Part shown: positions 41,314 through 50,502 of the stretch, piece after piece
Position numbering within the stretch: the first letter of the stretch is position 1
How the letters are laid out: each line of letters starts with the position of its first letter
DNA from: Mycobacterium sp. IS-1496
Lineage (GTDB): Bacteria; Actinomycetota; Actinomycetes; Mycobacteriales; Mycobacteriaceae
DNA length: 64,000 nt
Direction of reading: 5' to 3'
NCBI RefSeq assembly: GCF_001499995.1
Contig: NZ_LQIU01000023.1
Location: 124,001 to 188,000 of the forward strand
Translations under genes and position numbers: made by a program
The notes under the pieces: generated by a model
Told to the model about the DNA's origin: nothing
Seen by the model: only the letters and a program-made list of their open reading frames with translations
Database searches by the model: none

Positions 41314-42405
41314 TCAACCTCGAACCAGTCGCAGGTAGACCGCGGTCATCTCCAACCGCACCGCCAGTTTCGCCAATTCCTGTTCCATCCCCCTGCCGAC
41401 GGCCGCAGCCCCTCCTGGCTCCGGTCCGTCGGGTACGTCTTCGGCGTTGATCACGTCGACGTCGTCGTATCCGCTGACCCGCGCCGACACCGTCGGGCGC
41501 TCCGCATCGGTGGTCAGCACGACCGTGCGCACGCGTCGTGGCAGTGGCCCGTCGAGTTCCTCGTCGTGGAACAGCGACGCTCCGGCGCCGCCCGCCCCGG
41601 CCGCGCCGAATCCGTTCCGCAGCGCCACCAGCACGTCGCCGAGGCCGACCGCGGCCACCGTCTCCTGCGCGACCCGCAGCAGCACCGCCGCGCCGTGCCG
41701 GGCCAGCGCGAGCGTGGTCGCGGTGTCACCCGCGAGGACGACGTCGCGTCCCGAGATGCGTTCGGCCAGCGCCTTGGCGGGATTGGTGAACAGGTCACGG
41801 CCCGCGCTGTTGCGCAGCGCCTCGGCGTCGAGTTGGTCGGCGAGTTCGCCGAGGTCCACCCGCAGGCCGGGGTCGACGACCTGCAGGACGGCCAGGCCAG
41901 CCGCGAGGTAACGCGACAACCCGAAGTCGTCGGGCACCCACAGACGTGGTGCGAGCGCGACCGCGCGCCCGGCCGTCGCATCACGCAGCGGCCCCTCGTA
42001 GGGAGCGACCACCACCACGCGGGCCCCGCGACGCACGCCTGTCGCGGCCGCCGACACCAGCGCGGGATCGGCGGGGTCGTCACCGGCGACCACGATCACG
42101 TCGAGCGCGCCGATCCAGGGCGGCGCCGCGGCCACCGTCACGATCGGGGCGGCGACGACGGCGCCGAACGCGGCGGCCAGCACCGCGCCGGCGGTCTCGG
42201 CCGTGCCACGACCCGCAACCCAGATCACGGTGCGCGGCGGCTGACCCGAGCGCAGTGACTCGAGCAGGCCCTCGTCGAGCGCGGCCGCCGTCGCGCGCAC
42301 CTGTGCACCGGCCATCGCGGCCGCCCTCAGCAGACCGTCGCGGTCGGCGGCCAGCAGGGCCTCGCCGTCGTCGAGGTCCACCACGGCAGCCGATGATCCG
42401 GTCAC
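41314..42405 (-). CDS. SIS-domain/TobH-like protein in the mannose operon
   Basis: A 363-residue cytosolic protein. It looks like two sugar-isomerase (SIS) type alpha/beta repeats: VIWVAGRGTAETAGAVLAAA in the first and RDVVLAGDTATTLALARHG in the second. This resembles the bifunctional phosphoglucose/phosphomannose isomerase fold, but key residues cannot be assigned. The GTG start overlaps the pmmA stop (GTGA). Counterpart Rv3256c is often named TobH. Placement between pmmA and manA suggests a role in hexose-phosphate supply. Confidence 0.78.
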   Translation of the reverse strand: MTGSSAAVVDLDDGEALLAADRDGLLRAAAMAGAQVRATAAALDEGLLESLRSGQPPRTVIWVAGRGTAETAGAVLAAAFGAVVAAPIVTVAAAPPWIGALDVIVVAGDDPADPALVSAAATGVRRGARVVVVAPYEGPLRDATAGRAVALAPRLWVPDDFGLSRYLAAGLAVLQVVDPGLRVDLGELADQLDAEALRNSAGRDLFTNPAKALAERISGRDVVLAGDTATTLALARHGAAVLLRVAQETVAAVGLGDVLVALRNGFGAAGAGGAGASLFHDEELDGPLPRRVRTVVLTTDAERPTVSARVSGYDDVDVINAEDVPDGPEPGGAAAVGRGMEQELAKLAVRLEMTAVYLRLVRG

Positions 42406-43799
42406 GTCGATGTCCCGCCTTGTTCGGCGTTCTGGGCGTGAACGGTCTCGGAGACCTGCCCGACCACCTCGTCGACCTCCTCGGCCGTGCGCGCCTCGAC
42501 GTTGAGGCGCAGCAACGGTTCGGTGTTGGAGGTGCGCAGGTTGAACCACCGGCCCCCGCCGAGGTCGACCGTCACCCCGTCGAGGTGGTCGATCGAGTGG
42601 ATGCGGGTGCCGAAGGACTTGAGCACCGCCTCCACGCACGCGGGCGCGTCGGCGACGGTGAAGTTGATCTCGCCGGACGCCTCGTAACGCTGGTAGTCGG
42701 CCATGAAATCCGACAGCGGACGATCCTGTTCGCCGAGCGCGGCCAGCACGTGCAGCGCGGCGAGCATTCCGGAGTCGGCGCCCCAGAAGTCCCGGAAGTA
42801 GTAGTGGGCGGAGTGTTCGCCGCCGAAGATCGCCCCGGTCTCGGCCATCAGTCCCTTGATGTAGGAATGCCCGACGCGCGAGCGCACCGCAGTGCCGCCG
42901 CGTTCGGCGACCAGTTCGGGGACCGCACGCGAGGTGATCAGGTTGTGGATGACCGTCGCGCCGATCTCCCGGCGGAGTTCGCGGCCGGCCACCAGCGCGG
43001 TCACCGCCGAGGGCGACACCGCCCGCCCCTTCTCGTCGACGACGAAGCAGCGGTCGGCGTCACCGTCGAAGGCCAGTCCGATGTCGGCGCCGGTCTCGAG
43101 CACGAAGGCCTGCAGGTCGATCAGGTTGGCCGGGTCCAGTGGGTTGGCCTCGTGGTTGGGGAAGGTGCCGTCGAGTTCGAAGAACAGCGGCAGCAGGGTG
43201 ACCGCCTCGATGGGGCCGAGGACCGCAGGCGTCGTATGCCCGGCCATCCCGTTACCGGCGTCGACGGCGACGCGCAGGGGACGCCGCCCGGAGATCTCCA
43301 CCAGCGACCGGAGGAATGTGCCGTAGTCGGACAGCACGTCGCGCTCGGATGCGCTGCCGCGGGGCCCGTCATGGGCGGGTACGCCGTCGATGACCTGCTC
43401 GGCGATCTGCGCGAGCCCGGTGTCACGGCCGACCGGTTTGGCCCCCGCGCGGCACAGTTTGATGCCGTTGTAGGCGGCCGGGTTGTGGCTGGCGGTGAAC
43501 ATGGCCCCGGGGCAGTCCAGCAACCCCGAGGCGAAGTACAGCTGATCGGTGGACGCCAGCCCGATGCGGACCACGTCGAGGCCCTGCGCGAGCACACCCT
43601 CGGCGAAGGCCTCCGACAGCGCGGGAGAACTCGACCGCATGTCGTGGCCGATCACGACCTGGTGGGCGCCGTCGGCGACCAGCCGTGCGAACGCTCCGCC
43701 GACGTCGGCCACGAAGGCCTCGTCGAGTTCCTCGCCGACCAGGCCACGTACGTCATACGCCTTGATGACGCGATGCACCGCCGCAGCCGGCCTAGACAT
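42402..43799 (-). CDS. pmmA: phosphomannomutase
   Basis: A 465-residue alpha-D-phosphohexomutase, the same length as Rv3257c. Catalytic phosphoserine Ser104 sits in TASHNP; metal-binding DGDADR, the sugar-binding GGEHSAH and phosphate-binding RTSNTEP complete the four loops. It interconverts mannose-6-phosphate and mannose-1-phosphate. ATG 43799 is chosen; the frame runs upstream to 44180 through the DUF3499 gene and is rejected. First gene of the mannose operon, 94 bases after DUF3499. Confidence 0.95.
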   Translation of the reverse strand: MSRPAAAVHRVIKAYDVRGLVGEELDEAFVADVGGAFARLVADGAHQVVIGHDMRSSSPALSEAFAEGVLAQGLDVVRIGLASTDQLYFASGLLDCPGAMFTASHNPAAYNGIKLCRAGAKPVGRDTGLAQIAEQVIDGVPAHDGPRGSASERDVLSDYGTFLRSLVEISGRRPLRVAVDAGNGMAGHTTPAVLGPIEAVTLLPLFFELDGTFPNHEANPLDPANLIDLQAFVLETGADIGLAFDGDADRCFVVDEKGRAVSPSAVTALVAGRELRREIGATVIHNLITSRAVPELVAERGGTAVRSRVGHSYIKGLMAETGAIFGGEHSAHYYFRDFWGADSGMLAALHVLAALGEQDRPLSDFMADYQRYEASGEINFTVADAPACVEAVLKSFGTRIHSIDHLDGVTVDLGGGRWFNLRTSNTEPLLRLNVEARTAEEVDEVVGQVSETVHAQNAEQGGTST

Positions 43800-43893
43800 A
43801 CAACTCCTTGGAGTCGGGGACGTTTCCGTCAGCCTATCCGCACCGGAGGGATCGTTCGCGAAGCTATGACGCCCTATGCGGGGCGGTTCGGAG

Positions 43894-44316
43894 TCATTCG
43901 GCGGGGTCGGGGAGCACGCGCAGGTGGCCGCGTCGGCGTCCGGTCGGCTCGGGCCGCCGCACGGGGGGCGCCAGCAACGCCCCGCTCTGGGCGCCGCTCG
44001 TGGGGTCGGAGAATCCGGGGACGACTCCGCCGCGGGCGGGTGCCGTCGCGTCGCGGCCCTCCCGGACCGCGTCGGCCAGGGCGACGAGCTCGTCGTCGTC
44101 GGAGTGCGAGGGCAACGGTCCGGCGTGGCGGACCAGTTCCCACCCGCGCGGCGCGGTGATCCGGCCGGCGTGGCCCACACACAGGTCCCAGGAGTGCGGT
44201 TCGGACACGGTGGCCAGCGGGCCGACGACAGCGGTGGAGTCGGAGTAGACGAACGTCAGCGTCGCCACCGCATAGTGGGGGCACCCGGGCCTGCAGCAGC
44301 GACGGGGAACATTCAC
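43894..44316 (-). CDS. DUF3499 family protein (Rv3258c-like)
   Basis: A 140-residue actinobacterial protein. The N-terminus is Cys-rich (VPRRCCRPGCP), followed by LTFVYSDSTAVVGPLA and HSWDLCVGHAGRITAPRGWE. The Cys/His spacing suggests a small zinc site. The C-terminal 60 residues are acidic then Pro/Arg-rich and poorly ordered. GTG 44316 is chosen, at the conserved start. Function is unknown. It is divergent from the Rv3259-like gene and upstream of pmmA. Confidence 0.78.
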   Translation of the reverse strand: MNVPRRCCRPGCPHYAVATLTFVYSDSTAVVGPLATVSEPHSWDLCVGHAGRITAPRGWELVRHAGPLPSHSDDDELVALADAVREGRDATAPARGGVVPGFSDPTSGAQSGALLAPPVRRPEPTGRRRGHLRVLPDPAE

Positions 44317-44393
44317 GAACGGAAGGCTATCGCGGGACAAACGCCGCGTGGTGCCGGACACGCGCAGCGGCGGACCCGCCGATAGCCAACCGT

Positions 44394-44410
44394 TACGATC
44401 GGTGACCGTG
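44394..44410 (+). promoter_or_regulatory. candidate leaderless promoter of the Rv3259-like gene
   Basis: TACGAT (44394-44399) is a good extended -10 hexamer. The GTG at 44408 lies 8 bases after it, where transcription should begin. Mycobacteria have many leaderless mRNAs starting at ATG or GTG. No ribosome site is visible here, which fits. The fbiA start has the same layout. Confidence 0.4.
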
Positions 44411-44872
44411 GCCGAGCCCAACCGCTGGAGATCACGCCGCGGTCGCGAGATGCGCGGCCCGCTTCTCCCGCCGACGGTGCCCGGGTGGCGCAGCCGGGCC
44501 GAGCGGTTCGACATGGCGGTGTTGGAGGCCTACGAACCGATCGAGCGGCGGTGGCAGGACCGGGTGTCCGGACTGGACGTCGCCGTGGACGAGATCCCGC
44601 GCATGGCGCCGAAGGATCCCGAGAGTGTGCAGTGGCCGCCCGAGGTGGTGGCCGATGGGCCGGTGGCGCTGGCCCGGTTGATACCGGCCGGCGTCGATGT
44701 CCGCGGTAACTCCACGCGGGCGCGAATCGTGTTGTTCAGGAAGCCGATCGAGCGTCGGGCCAAGGACTCCGACGAACTCGCCGAGCTATTGCATGAGGTG
44801 CTCGTGGCTCAGGTGGCCACATATCTGGGGGTCGAACCCTCCGTCATCGACCCGACGATCGACGACGATTGA
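44408..44872 (+). CDS. zincin-like metallopeptidase-family protein, degenerate (Rv3259-like)
   Basis: A 154-residue protein similar to Rv3259 and the small bacterial zincin-like family. The family metal motif HExxHxxG is incomplete: LHEVLVAQVATYLG keeps HE but lacks the second His, so catalysis is doubtful. GTG 44408 is preferred because a -10 hexamer 8 bases upstream suggests a leaderless start; GTG 44402 and ATG 44453 (giving 139 residues, the M. tuberculosis length) are alternatives. It converges on whiB2 with 20 bases between the stops. Confidence 0.75.
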   Translation: MAEPNRWRSRRGREMRGPLLPPTVPGWRSRAERFDMAVLEAYEPIERRWQDRVSGLDVAVDEIPRMAPKDPESVQWPPEVVADGPVALARLIPAGVDVRGNSTRARIVLFRKPIERRAKDSDELAELLHEVLVAQVATYLGVEPSVIDPTIDDD

Positions 44873-44892
44873 GGCGCCCCCCGCAGGAGGGG

Positions 44893-45282
44893 TCAGATGA
44901 TGCCGCGCTTGAGGCGACGGCGCTCGCGCTCGGAGAGCCCGCCCCAGATCCCGAAGCGCTCGTCGTGGGCCAGCGCGTAGTCGAGGCACTCGTCCCGGAC
45001 CTCGCAGCCCATGCAGATCCGCTTCGCCTCGCGAGTCGAACCACCCTTCTCGGGGAAGAACGCCTCGGGATCGGTCTGAGCGCACAGGGCGCGCTCCTGC
45101 CACAGATCGTCGGCGTCCTCGGGTTCGGCCTCGACGCGTTCCGGAACCAGACTCAGCTGAGGCCTTCCCATGGCCTCGATCGGTGCGGCTCCGGTGTCGG
45201 TGTGTGGCGCCCCGCCGACGGAGCCGAGTAGCCGGCTGTCGAACCGGACTACGCGATCGAATTCGCTTTGCTCAAAAGACAT
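44893..45282 (-). CDS. whiB2: WhiB-family regulator WhiB2 (WhmD)
   Basis: A 129-residue iron-sulfur regulator essential for septation in mycobacteria. The four cluster ligands are Cys67, Cys90, Cys93 and Cys99; the GIWGG turn (111-115) is followed by the basic DNA-contact tail ERERRRLKRGII. The ATG at 45282 follows GGAGGGGCGGGAA. The length suits M. smegmatis WhmD rather than the shorter M. tuberculosis annotation. A sigma-A type promoter lies about 140 bases upstream. Confidence 0.95.
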   Translation of the reverse strand: MSFEQSEFDRVVRFDSRLLGSVGGAPHTDTGAAPIEAMGRPQLSLVPERVEAEPEDADDLWQERALCAQTDPEAFFPEKGGSTREAKRICMGCEVRDECLDYALAHDERFGIWGGLSERERRRLKRGII

Positions 45283-45596
45283 TTCCCGCCCCTCCTCACT
45301 CGGTGTCGTAGATCCACGTGGCCCCACTCGGTACTGAAGGGCCGGCTCAATTCGAACAAGTGATCGAATCTCGGTCTGCGACACCGAAATCGGCTGGCCA
45401 ACCGGGAAATGACACTGGTGTGATTACACACGGGCGGGAGGCTGCGGTCAAGCGCTGGAACAGGAATTCATACCACCTCGTGACACTTCTGCGGCGCGTC
45501 GGAAATCTCGGCGTGTCCCGCCCGTGACGTTGCCCGCCACCCGGGTGCGGACAGCGGTGCCACCTCGCGGCGGGCGAGCGCCTAGTCTCGTTCGAT
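45283..45596. other. 314-base divergent regulatory region, whiB2 / fbiA
   Basis: No gene is seen. Toward whiB2 (minus strand) it holds a strong promoter at 45423-45451 and a long untranslated leader of about 130 bases. The GTGTG/CACAC dyad (45420-45433) overlaps the -10 box and could be an operator. Toward fbiA it holds a -10 hexamer just before the GTG. The leader length leaves room for post-transcriptional control of whiB2, though no known riboswitch is recognised. Confidence 0.5.
45423..45451 (-). promoter_or_regulatory. whiB2 promoter
   Basis: On the minus strand TTGACC (45446-45451) and TGTAAT (45423-45428) are separated by exactly 17 bases. Both boxes are close to the sigma-A consensus, rare in this GC-rich window. 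Transcription should start near 45416, leaving about 130 bases before the start codon. Confidence 0.65.
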
Positions 45597-45599
45597 GTG
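45583..45599 (+). promoter_or_regulatory. candidate leaderless promoter of fbiA
   Basis: TAGTCT (45583-45588) lies 8 bases before the GTG start of fbiA. No ribosome site precedes the start. The spacing equals that at 44394-44408, supporting a leaderless transcript for fbiA-fbiB-Nudix. Confidence 0.4.
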
Positions 45600-46592
45600 A
45601 AGGTGACGGTTCTGGTCGGCGGCGTCGGTGGGGCACGGTTCCTGCTCGGCGTGCAGCACCTGCTCGGTCTGGGCCGGTTCGCCCCCGACGGTGCGCAGGA
45701 CTCCCCCGGCCACGAGTTGACCGCGGTGGTCAACGTCGGTGACGACACATGGATGTTCGGTGTGCGGATCTGTCCGGACCTCGACACCTGCATGTACACC
45801 CTGGGCGGCGGTATCGACCCCGAGCGCGGGTGGGGCCATCGCGACGAAACCTGGCACGCCAAGGAAGAACTCGCCGCCTACGGCGTCCAACCGGACTGGT
45901 TCGGACTCGGCGACCGCGACCTGGCCACCCATCTGGTGCGCAGCCAGATGCTGCGCGCGGGTTTTCCGCTGTCCGAGGTCACCGAGGCGTTGTGTGCCCG
46001 ATGGAAGCCGGGTGCCCGGTTGCTGCCCGCCAGCGACGACCGCAGCGAGACCCACGTGGTGATCACCGACCCCGATACCGGTGAGCGGCGCGCCGTCCAC
46101 TTCCAGGAGTGGTGGGTGCGGTACCGGGCGAAGGTGCCCACCCACAGCTTCGCCTTCGTCGGAGCCGAGAAGGCCGCCACCGCGCCCGGCGTCACCGAGG
46201 CCATCGCCGGCGCCGACGTGGTACTGCTGGCGCCCTCGAACCCGGTGGTCAGCATCGGCTCCATCCTCGCCATCCCCGGCATCCGAGGCGCCCTGCGGTC
46301 GACACCGGCCAAGATCATCGGCTACTCACCCATCGTCGCCGGAAAACCCCTGCGCGGCATGGCCGATGAGTGCCTGTCGGTGATCGGCGTCGCATCGACC
46401 TCCGAAGCGGTCGGCCGTCACTACGGAGCCCGGTCGGGCACCGGCATCCTCGACGGATGGCTGGTGCACGAGGGCGACACCGCGCAGATCGACGGCGTGG
46501 AGGTCGCCGCGGTACCGCTGCTGATGACGGATCCGGCGACCACCGCCGACATGGTGCGCGCCGGGGTGCGACTGGCCGGGGTGCCGCTGTGA
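45597..46592 (+). CDS. fbiA: FbiA, 2-phospho-L-lactate transferase family (coenzyme F420 biosynthesis)
   Basis: A 331-residue CofD-family enzyme, same length as M. tuberculosis FbiA. It joins the phospho-enolpyruvate/lactate moiety from the FbiD-made guanylyl donor to Fo, giving dehydro-F420-0 in mycobacteria. [14 protein letters not shown] at the N-terminus, [10 protein letters not shown] and [14 protein letters not shown] are family signatures. GTG start. The stop overlaps fbiB as GTGA. Confidence 0.95.
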   Translation: MKVTVLVGGVGGARFLLGVQHLLGLGRFAPDGAQDSPGHELTAVVNVGDDTWMFGVRICPDLDTCMYTLGGGIDPERGWGHRDETWHAKEELAAYGVQPDWFGLGDRDLATHLVRSQMLRAGFPLSEVTEALCARWKPGARLLPASDDRSETHVVITDPDTGERRAVHFQEWWVRYRAKVPTHSFAFVGAEKAATAPGVTEAIAGADVVLLAPSNPVVSIGSILAIPGIRGALRSTPAKIIGYSPIVAGKPLRGMADECLSVIGVASTSEAVGRHYGARSGTGILDGWLVHEGDTAQIDGVEVAAVPLLMTDPATTADMVRAGVRLAGVPL

Positions 46593-47953
46593 CCCGGCCG
46601 GACTCCGCCGCAGGGACCGACCACGGCTCGGCCGCGGCGGTCGAACTCCTGCCGGTGCCCGGGTTGCCGGAGTTCCGGCCCGGCGACGACCTGGCCGCGG
46701 CGCTGGCGACCGCGGCACCGTGGCTGCGCGACGGTGACGTCGTGGTGGTCACCAGCAAGGTGGTGTCCAAGTGCGAGGGCCGCATCGTCACCGCACCGGA
46801 AGATCCCGAGGAGCGGGATGCGTTGCGCCGCAGACTCGTCGACGACGAGGCGGTGCGTGTGCTCGCCCGCAAGGGACGCACACTGATCACGGAGAACGGC
46901 ATCGGTCTCATCCAGGCGGCGGCCGGAGTCGACGGGTCCAACGTCGAGACGACCGAACTCGCCCTGCTGCCGGTCGACCCGGACGGAAGCGCCGCGCGTC
47001 TGCGGACCGGCCTCGCCGAACGACTCGGCGTCACGGTCGGAATCGTCATCACCGACACCATGGGACGCGCGTGGCGCAACGGCCAGATCGATGCGGCGAT
47101 CGGCGCCGCGGGCCTGAGCGTGCTGCACGGATACGCCGGCGCCCGCGATGCCCACGGCAACGAGCTGCTGGTCACCGAAGTCGCCGTCGCCGACGAGATC
47201 GCCGCCGCCGCGGACCTGGTCAAGGGAAAACTCACCGGCATCCCCGTGGCCGTGGTCCGCGGACTGACGTTGGCGGACAACGGATCCACCGCACGCGATC
47301 TGCTTCGCCCCGGCGAGGACGACCTCTTCTGGCTGGGCACCGAGGAGGCGATGGCCCTGGGGCGCGCCCAGGCGCAGCTCCTGCGCCGTTCGGTGCGCCG
47401 GTTCACCGCCGACCCGGTTCCCGCGCAGATCGTCACCGACGCCGTCGCCGAAGCGCTCACCGCACCGGCCCCGCACCACACCCGGCCCGTTCGCTTCGTC
47501 TGGGTGGCCGAACACACCGTGCGGACCCGGCTGCTCGACCGGATGAGAGACCGCTGGCGCGGCGATCTGCAGGCCGACGGCCTGTCCGCCGATGCCGTCG
47601 AGCGCCGGCTGGCTCGCGGTCAGATCCTCTACGACGCACCGGAACTCGTCATCCCGTTCCTGGTGCCCGACGGTGCGCACGAATACCCCGACGCGGCCAG
47701 GACCGCCGCCGAACACACCATGTTCACCGTTGCGGTGGGGGCCGCCGTCCAGGCGTTCCTCGTCGCACTGGCGGTCCGGGAGGTGGGTAGCTGCTGGGTC
47801 GGCTCGACGATCTTCGCCGCGGACGTGGTGCGTGAGGAACTGGACCTGCCCGCAGAGTGGGAACCGTTGGGAGCCGTGGCGGTCGGCTACCCCGCCGAAC
47901 CGCAGGGCCCGCGCGATCCTGTTCTCCCAGAAGGACTTCTGGTGCGCCGGTGA
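46589..47953 (+). CDS. fbiB: FbiB, bifunctional F420 gamma-glutamyl ligase / dehydro-F420-0 reductase
   Basis: A 454-residue two-domain protein. Residues 1-245 form the CofE-type ligase ([33 protein letters not shown]) that adds the poly-gamma-glutamate tail to F420. Residues 255-454 form an FMN nitroreductase-like domain ([18 protein letters not shown]) that reduces dehydro-F420-0. GTG start coupled to fbiA; the stop overlaps the Nudix start. Length is close to M. tuberculosis FbiB (448). Confidence 0.95.
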   Translation: MTRPDSAAGTDHGSAAAVELLPVPGLPEFRPGDDLAAALATAAPWLRDGDVVVVTSKVVSKCEGRIVTAPEDPEERDALRRRLVDDEAVRVLARKGRTLITENGIGLIQAAAGVDGSNVETTELALLPVDPDGSAARLRTGLAERLGVTVGIVITDTMGRAWRNGQIDAAIGAAGLSVLHGYAGARDAHGNELLVTEVAVADEIAAAADLVKGKLTGIPVAVVRGLTLADNGSTARDLLRPGEDDLFWLGTEEAMALGRAQAQLLRRSVRRFTADPVPAQIVTDAVAEALTAPAPHHTRPVRFVWVAEHTVRTRLLDRMRDRWRGDLQADGLSADAVERRLARGQILYDAPELVIPFLVPDGAHEYPDAARTAAEHTMFTVAVGAAVQAFLVALAVREVGSCWVGSTIFAADVVREELDLPAEWEPLGAVAVGYPAEPQGPRDPVLPEGLLVRR

Positions 47954-48504
47954 CTCTGCACGCGTCGACGGTCGAGATCCTGACCGACTGGGCCGCTCCC
48001 GACCCGGCGCAGGATTCGTTGCGGCACGCGGTGATCGCGTTCCTCGCCGCGCGCCCCGACGGGTGCCTGCGTTCCTGCGTGCCCGGCCATGTCACCGCCT
48101 CCGCGCTGGTGCTCGACCACACCGGCACCCATGCGGTGCTGACGCTGCACCCGCGCTTCGGCCGCTGGCTGCAGTTGGGCGGACACTGTGAGCCCGACGA
48201 CCCGGACATCGTCGCCGCCGCACTGCGCGAGGCCGCCGAGGAATCCGGGATCACCGGGCTCGACATCGATCCGCGCCTCGCGGCCGTCCACGTGCATCCG
48301 GTGACCTGCTCGCTCGGCGTGCCCACCCGTCACCTCGACCTGCAGTTCCTGGTGCGCGCACCGCAGGGCGCACGCATCGCCCGCTCGGAGGAGTCCCTGG
48401 ACCTGCGGTGGTGGCCCCTCGACGGGCTCCCACCGGACACCGACTTCGGGCTGGCGCAGCTGGCCGCGGAGGCGCGGCGGCGGGGTCAGACGTCGGTGGA
48501 GTAG
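47950..48504 (+). CDS. Nudix hydrolase
   Basis: A 184-residue Nudix-fold protein. The box reads [10 protein letters not shown] then [11 protein letters not shown]; the essential REUxEExG half is intact, while the Glu of the first half is at an unusual spacing, as in the GGHxEPxD subgroup. It would hydrolyse a nucleoside diphosphate linked to another group; substrate unknown. GTG start overlaps the fbiB stop (GTGA), so it is third in the F420 operon. Its last 19 bases overlap the convergent manC gene. Confidence 0.85.
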   Translation: MTLHASTVEILTDWAAPDPAQDSLRHAVIAFLAARPDGCLRSCVPGHVTASALVLDHTGTHAVLTLHPRFGRWLQLGGHCEPDDPDIVAAALREAAEESGITGLDIDPRLAAVHVHPVTCSLGVPTRHLDLQFLVRAPQGARIARSEESLDLRWWPLDGLPPDTDFGLAQLAAEARRRGQTSVE

Positions 48505-49565
48505 CGGATGCCGCCGTCGGGGATCTTCACACCCGGCCACACCCGCGCCCCGCGCAACAACTCACAGCGTGCGCCGATGTCGGCGCCGTCGCCGATCACG
48601 GCATCGCGGATGAGGGCGCGCGGGCCGATCCGCGCGCCGAACCCGATGATGGACCGCTCGATCACCGCACCGGCACCCACCCGCACACCGTCGAAGATCA
48701 CCGCACCGTCGAGGCGGGCACCCGCGCCGACCTCGGCGCCGCGACCCACCACGGTGCCGCCGATCAGCAGCGCGCCGGGCCCGACGGCCGCGCCGTCGTG
48801 CACGAGTTCCTCGCCGCGGTGCCCCTGCAGGGCCGGCGACGGTGCGATGCCACGCACCAGGTCGGCCGAACCACGCACGAAATCCTCCGGGGTGCCCATG
48901 TCGCGCCAGTACGTCGCGTCGACGTAACCGCAGACGCGCAGACCGTCCGAGAGCAGGTTGGGGAACACCTCACGCTCCACCGACACGGCGCGGTCGCGCG
49001 GGATGCGGTCTATCACCGAACGCTTGAAGACGTAACAGCCGGCGTTGATCTGATCGGTCGGCGGATCCTGCGTCTTCTCCAGGAACGCGGTGACCACGCC
49101 GTCGCCGTCGGTCGGCACGCATCCGAACGCCCGCGGGTCACCCACCCGCACGAGGTGCAGCGTGACGTCGGCGTCCTTGCTCACGTGGCTGTCCAGCAGC
49201 GCGCGCAGATCGCACCCCGAGAGCACATCGCCGTTGAACACCATCGCGGTGTCGTAGCGCAGTTTCTCGGCGACGTTGGCGATCGCGCCGCCGGTGCCCA
49301 TCGGCTCGGCTTCGAAGACGTACTCGATCTGCAGGCCCAGCTTCGACCCGTCGCCGAACTCGGCCTCGAAGACGTCCGCCTTGTAGGACGTCCCGAGTAT
49401 GACGTGTTCGATGCCCGCCGCGGCGATGCGGGACAGCAGGTGGGTCAGGAACGCCAGCCCGGCCGTCGGCAGCATCGGTTTGGGCGCCGACAGCGTCAGC
49501 GGGCGCAGGCGGGTGCCCTGCCCGCCCACCAGCACGACGGCGTCGACCTGCGCCGGATTCACCAT
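48486..49565 (-). CDS. manC: mannose-1-phosphate guanylyltransferase
   Basis: A 359-residue nucleotidyltransferase matching Rv3264c (named manB in M. tuberculosis). The N-terminal catalytic domain has VLVGGQGTRLRPLT, APKPML and the FNGDVLSG metal site. The C-terminal third is a left-handed beta-helix of hexapeptide repeats (IGGTVVGRGAEVG and on). It makes GDP-mannose from mannose-1-phosphate and GTP, completing the manA-pmmA route. ATG 49565 overlaps the end of wbbL by 7 bases, in the rmlD-wbbL-manC operon. Confidence 0.93.
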   Translation of the reverse strand: MVNPAQVDAVVLVGGQGTRLRPLTLSAPKPMLPTAGLAFLTHLLSRIAAAGIEHVILGTSYKADVFEAEFGDGSKLGLQIEYVFEAEPMGTGGAIANVAEKLRYDTAMVFNGDVLSGCDLRALLDSHVSKDADVTLHLVRVGDPRAFGCVPTDGDGVVTAFLEKTQDPPTDQINAGCYVFKRSVIDRIPRDRAVSVEREVFPNLLSDGLRVCGYVDATYWRDMGTPEDFVRGSADLVRGIAPSPALQGHRGEELVHDGAAVGPGALLIGGTVVGRGAEVGAGARLDGAVIFDGVRVGAGAVIERSIIGFGARIGPRALIRDAVIGDGADIGARCELLRGARVWPGVKIPDGGIRYSTDV

Positions 49566-50455
49566 GACGTACCCCCCTTGGCCTGAGCTCGCCGAGCTTT
49601 GCGCACCACCAGACCCGCTCGCACGGCCAGCGCGCCCTTCATCGCTCCCCGCAGCGGCGCCTGCCACCGGCGAGGGTACCGATCAGACAAGAAAGTGTAG
49701 GTGCTGCGGTGATGGGCGGCCAGGTTGCGGGCCGGGTCCCGACCGGTCGAATGCCCCTTGTCGTGCAGGATCTCCGCCGACGGCACGTACACGTTGAGCC
49801 ACCCGGCCTTGCCGAGTCGATCACCGAGGTCGACGTCCTCCATGTACATGAAGTACCGCTCGTCGAACCCGCCGATCTGTGCGAACGCCGAGCGGCGCAG
49901 CAGCAGGCAGCTCCCCGACAACCAGCCCACCGGACGTTCGCTGGGCTCGGCGCGGTCCTGGCGGTAGGCCGCGGTCCACGGGTTGGACCGCCAGAACGGG
50001 CCCACCACGGCGTGCATCCCGCCGCGGATGAGGCTGGGCAGGTGGCGCGCCGACGGATACACCGAACCGTCGGGGTCGCGGATCAGCGGTCCGAGGGCGC
50101 CGGCCCGCGGCCACCGGTCCGCGGCCTCCAGCAGCAGGTCGATGGAGCGCGGACCCCACTGCACATCCGGGTTGGCGACGATCAGGAATTCCGAGCAGTC
50201 GGGGTCGACGCCCTGTTCGATCGAGGCGACCGCCCGGTTGACCGCGGTGCCGTAGCCGAGGTTGCCGCCGGTGCGCAGCAGCCGGATGTTGGAATACCGC
50301 TGCAGCGCCTGCTCCGGAGCGCCGTCGGTGGACCCGTTGTCGGCCATCACGACCGAGACCGGCCGATCGGTGGCATGCGCCAGCGTGGCCAGGAACCGGT
50401 CGAGGTGCGGGCCCGGTGAGTACGTCACCGTGATGACGACCAATTGGTCACTCAT
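49559..50455 (-). CDS. wbbL: rhamnosyltransferase WbbL (arabinogalactan linker)
   Basis: A 298-residue GT2 glycosyltransferase. ADNGSTDG (38-45) binds the nucleotide, ANPDVQW is the DxD-like metal site and MYMEDVDLGDR holds the catalytic ED pair. It adds rhamnose from dTDP-rhamnose to decaprenyl-PP-GlcNAc, forming the linker that joins arabinogalactan to peptidoglycan; essential in mycobacteria. Next to rmlD, which makes the donor. Counterpart: Rv3265c. Confidence 0.94.
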   Translation of the reverse strand: MSDQLVVITVTYSPGPHLDRFLATLAHATDRPVSVVMADNGSTDGAPEQALQRYSNIRLLRTGGNLGYGTAVNRAVASIEQGVDPDCSEFLIVANPDVQWGPRSIDLLLEAADRWPRAGALGPLIRDPDGSVYPSARHLPSLIRGGMHAVVGPFWRSNPWTAAYRQDRAEPSERPVGWLSGSCLLLRRSAFAQIGGFDERYFMYMEDVDLGDRLGKAGWLNVYVPSAEILHDKGHSTGRDPARNLAAHHRSTYTFLSDRYPRRWQAPLRGAMKGALAVRAGLVVRKARRAQAKGGTSW

Positions 50456-50502
50456 CCGGCGACCACCCGTTCACGCAGCACGGCGTAGAGGGTAGCGGCA
50501 CG

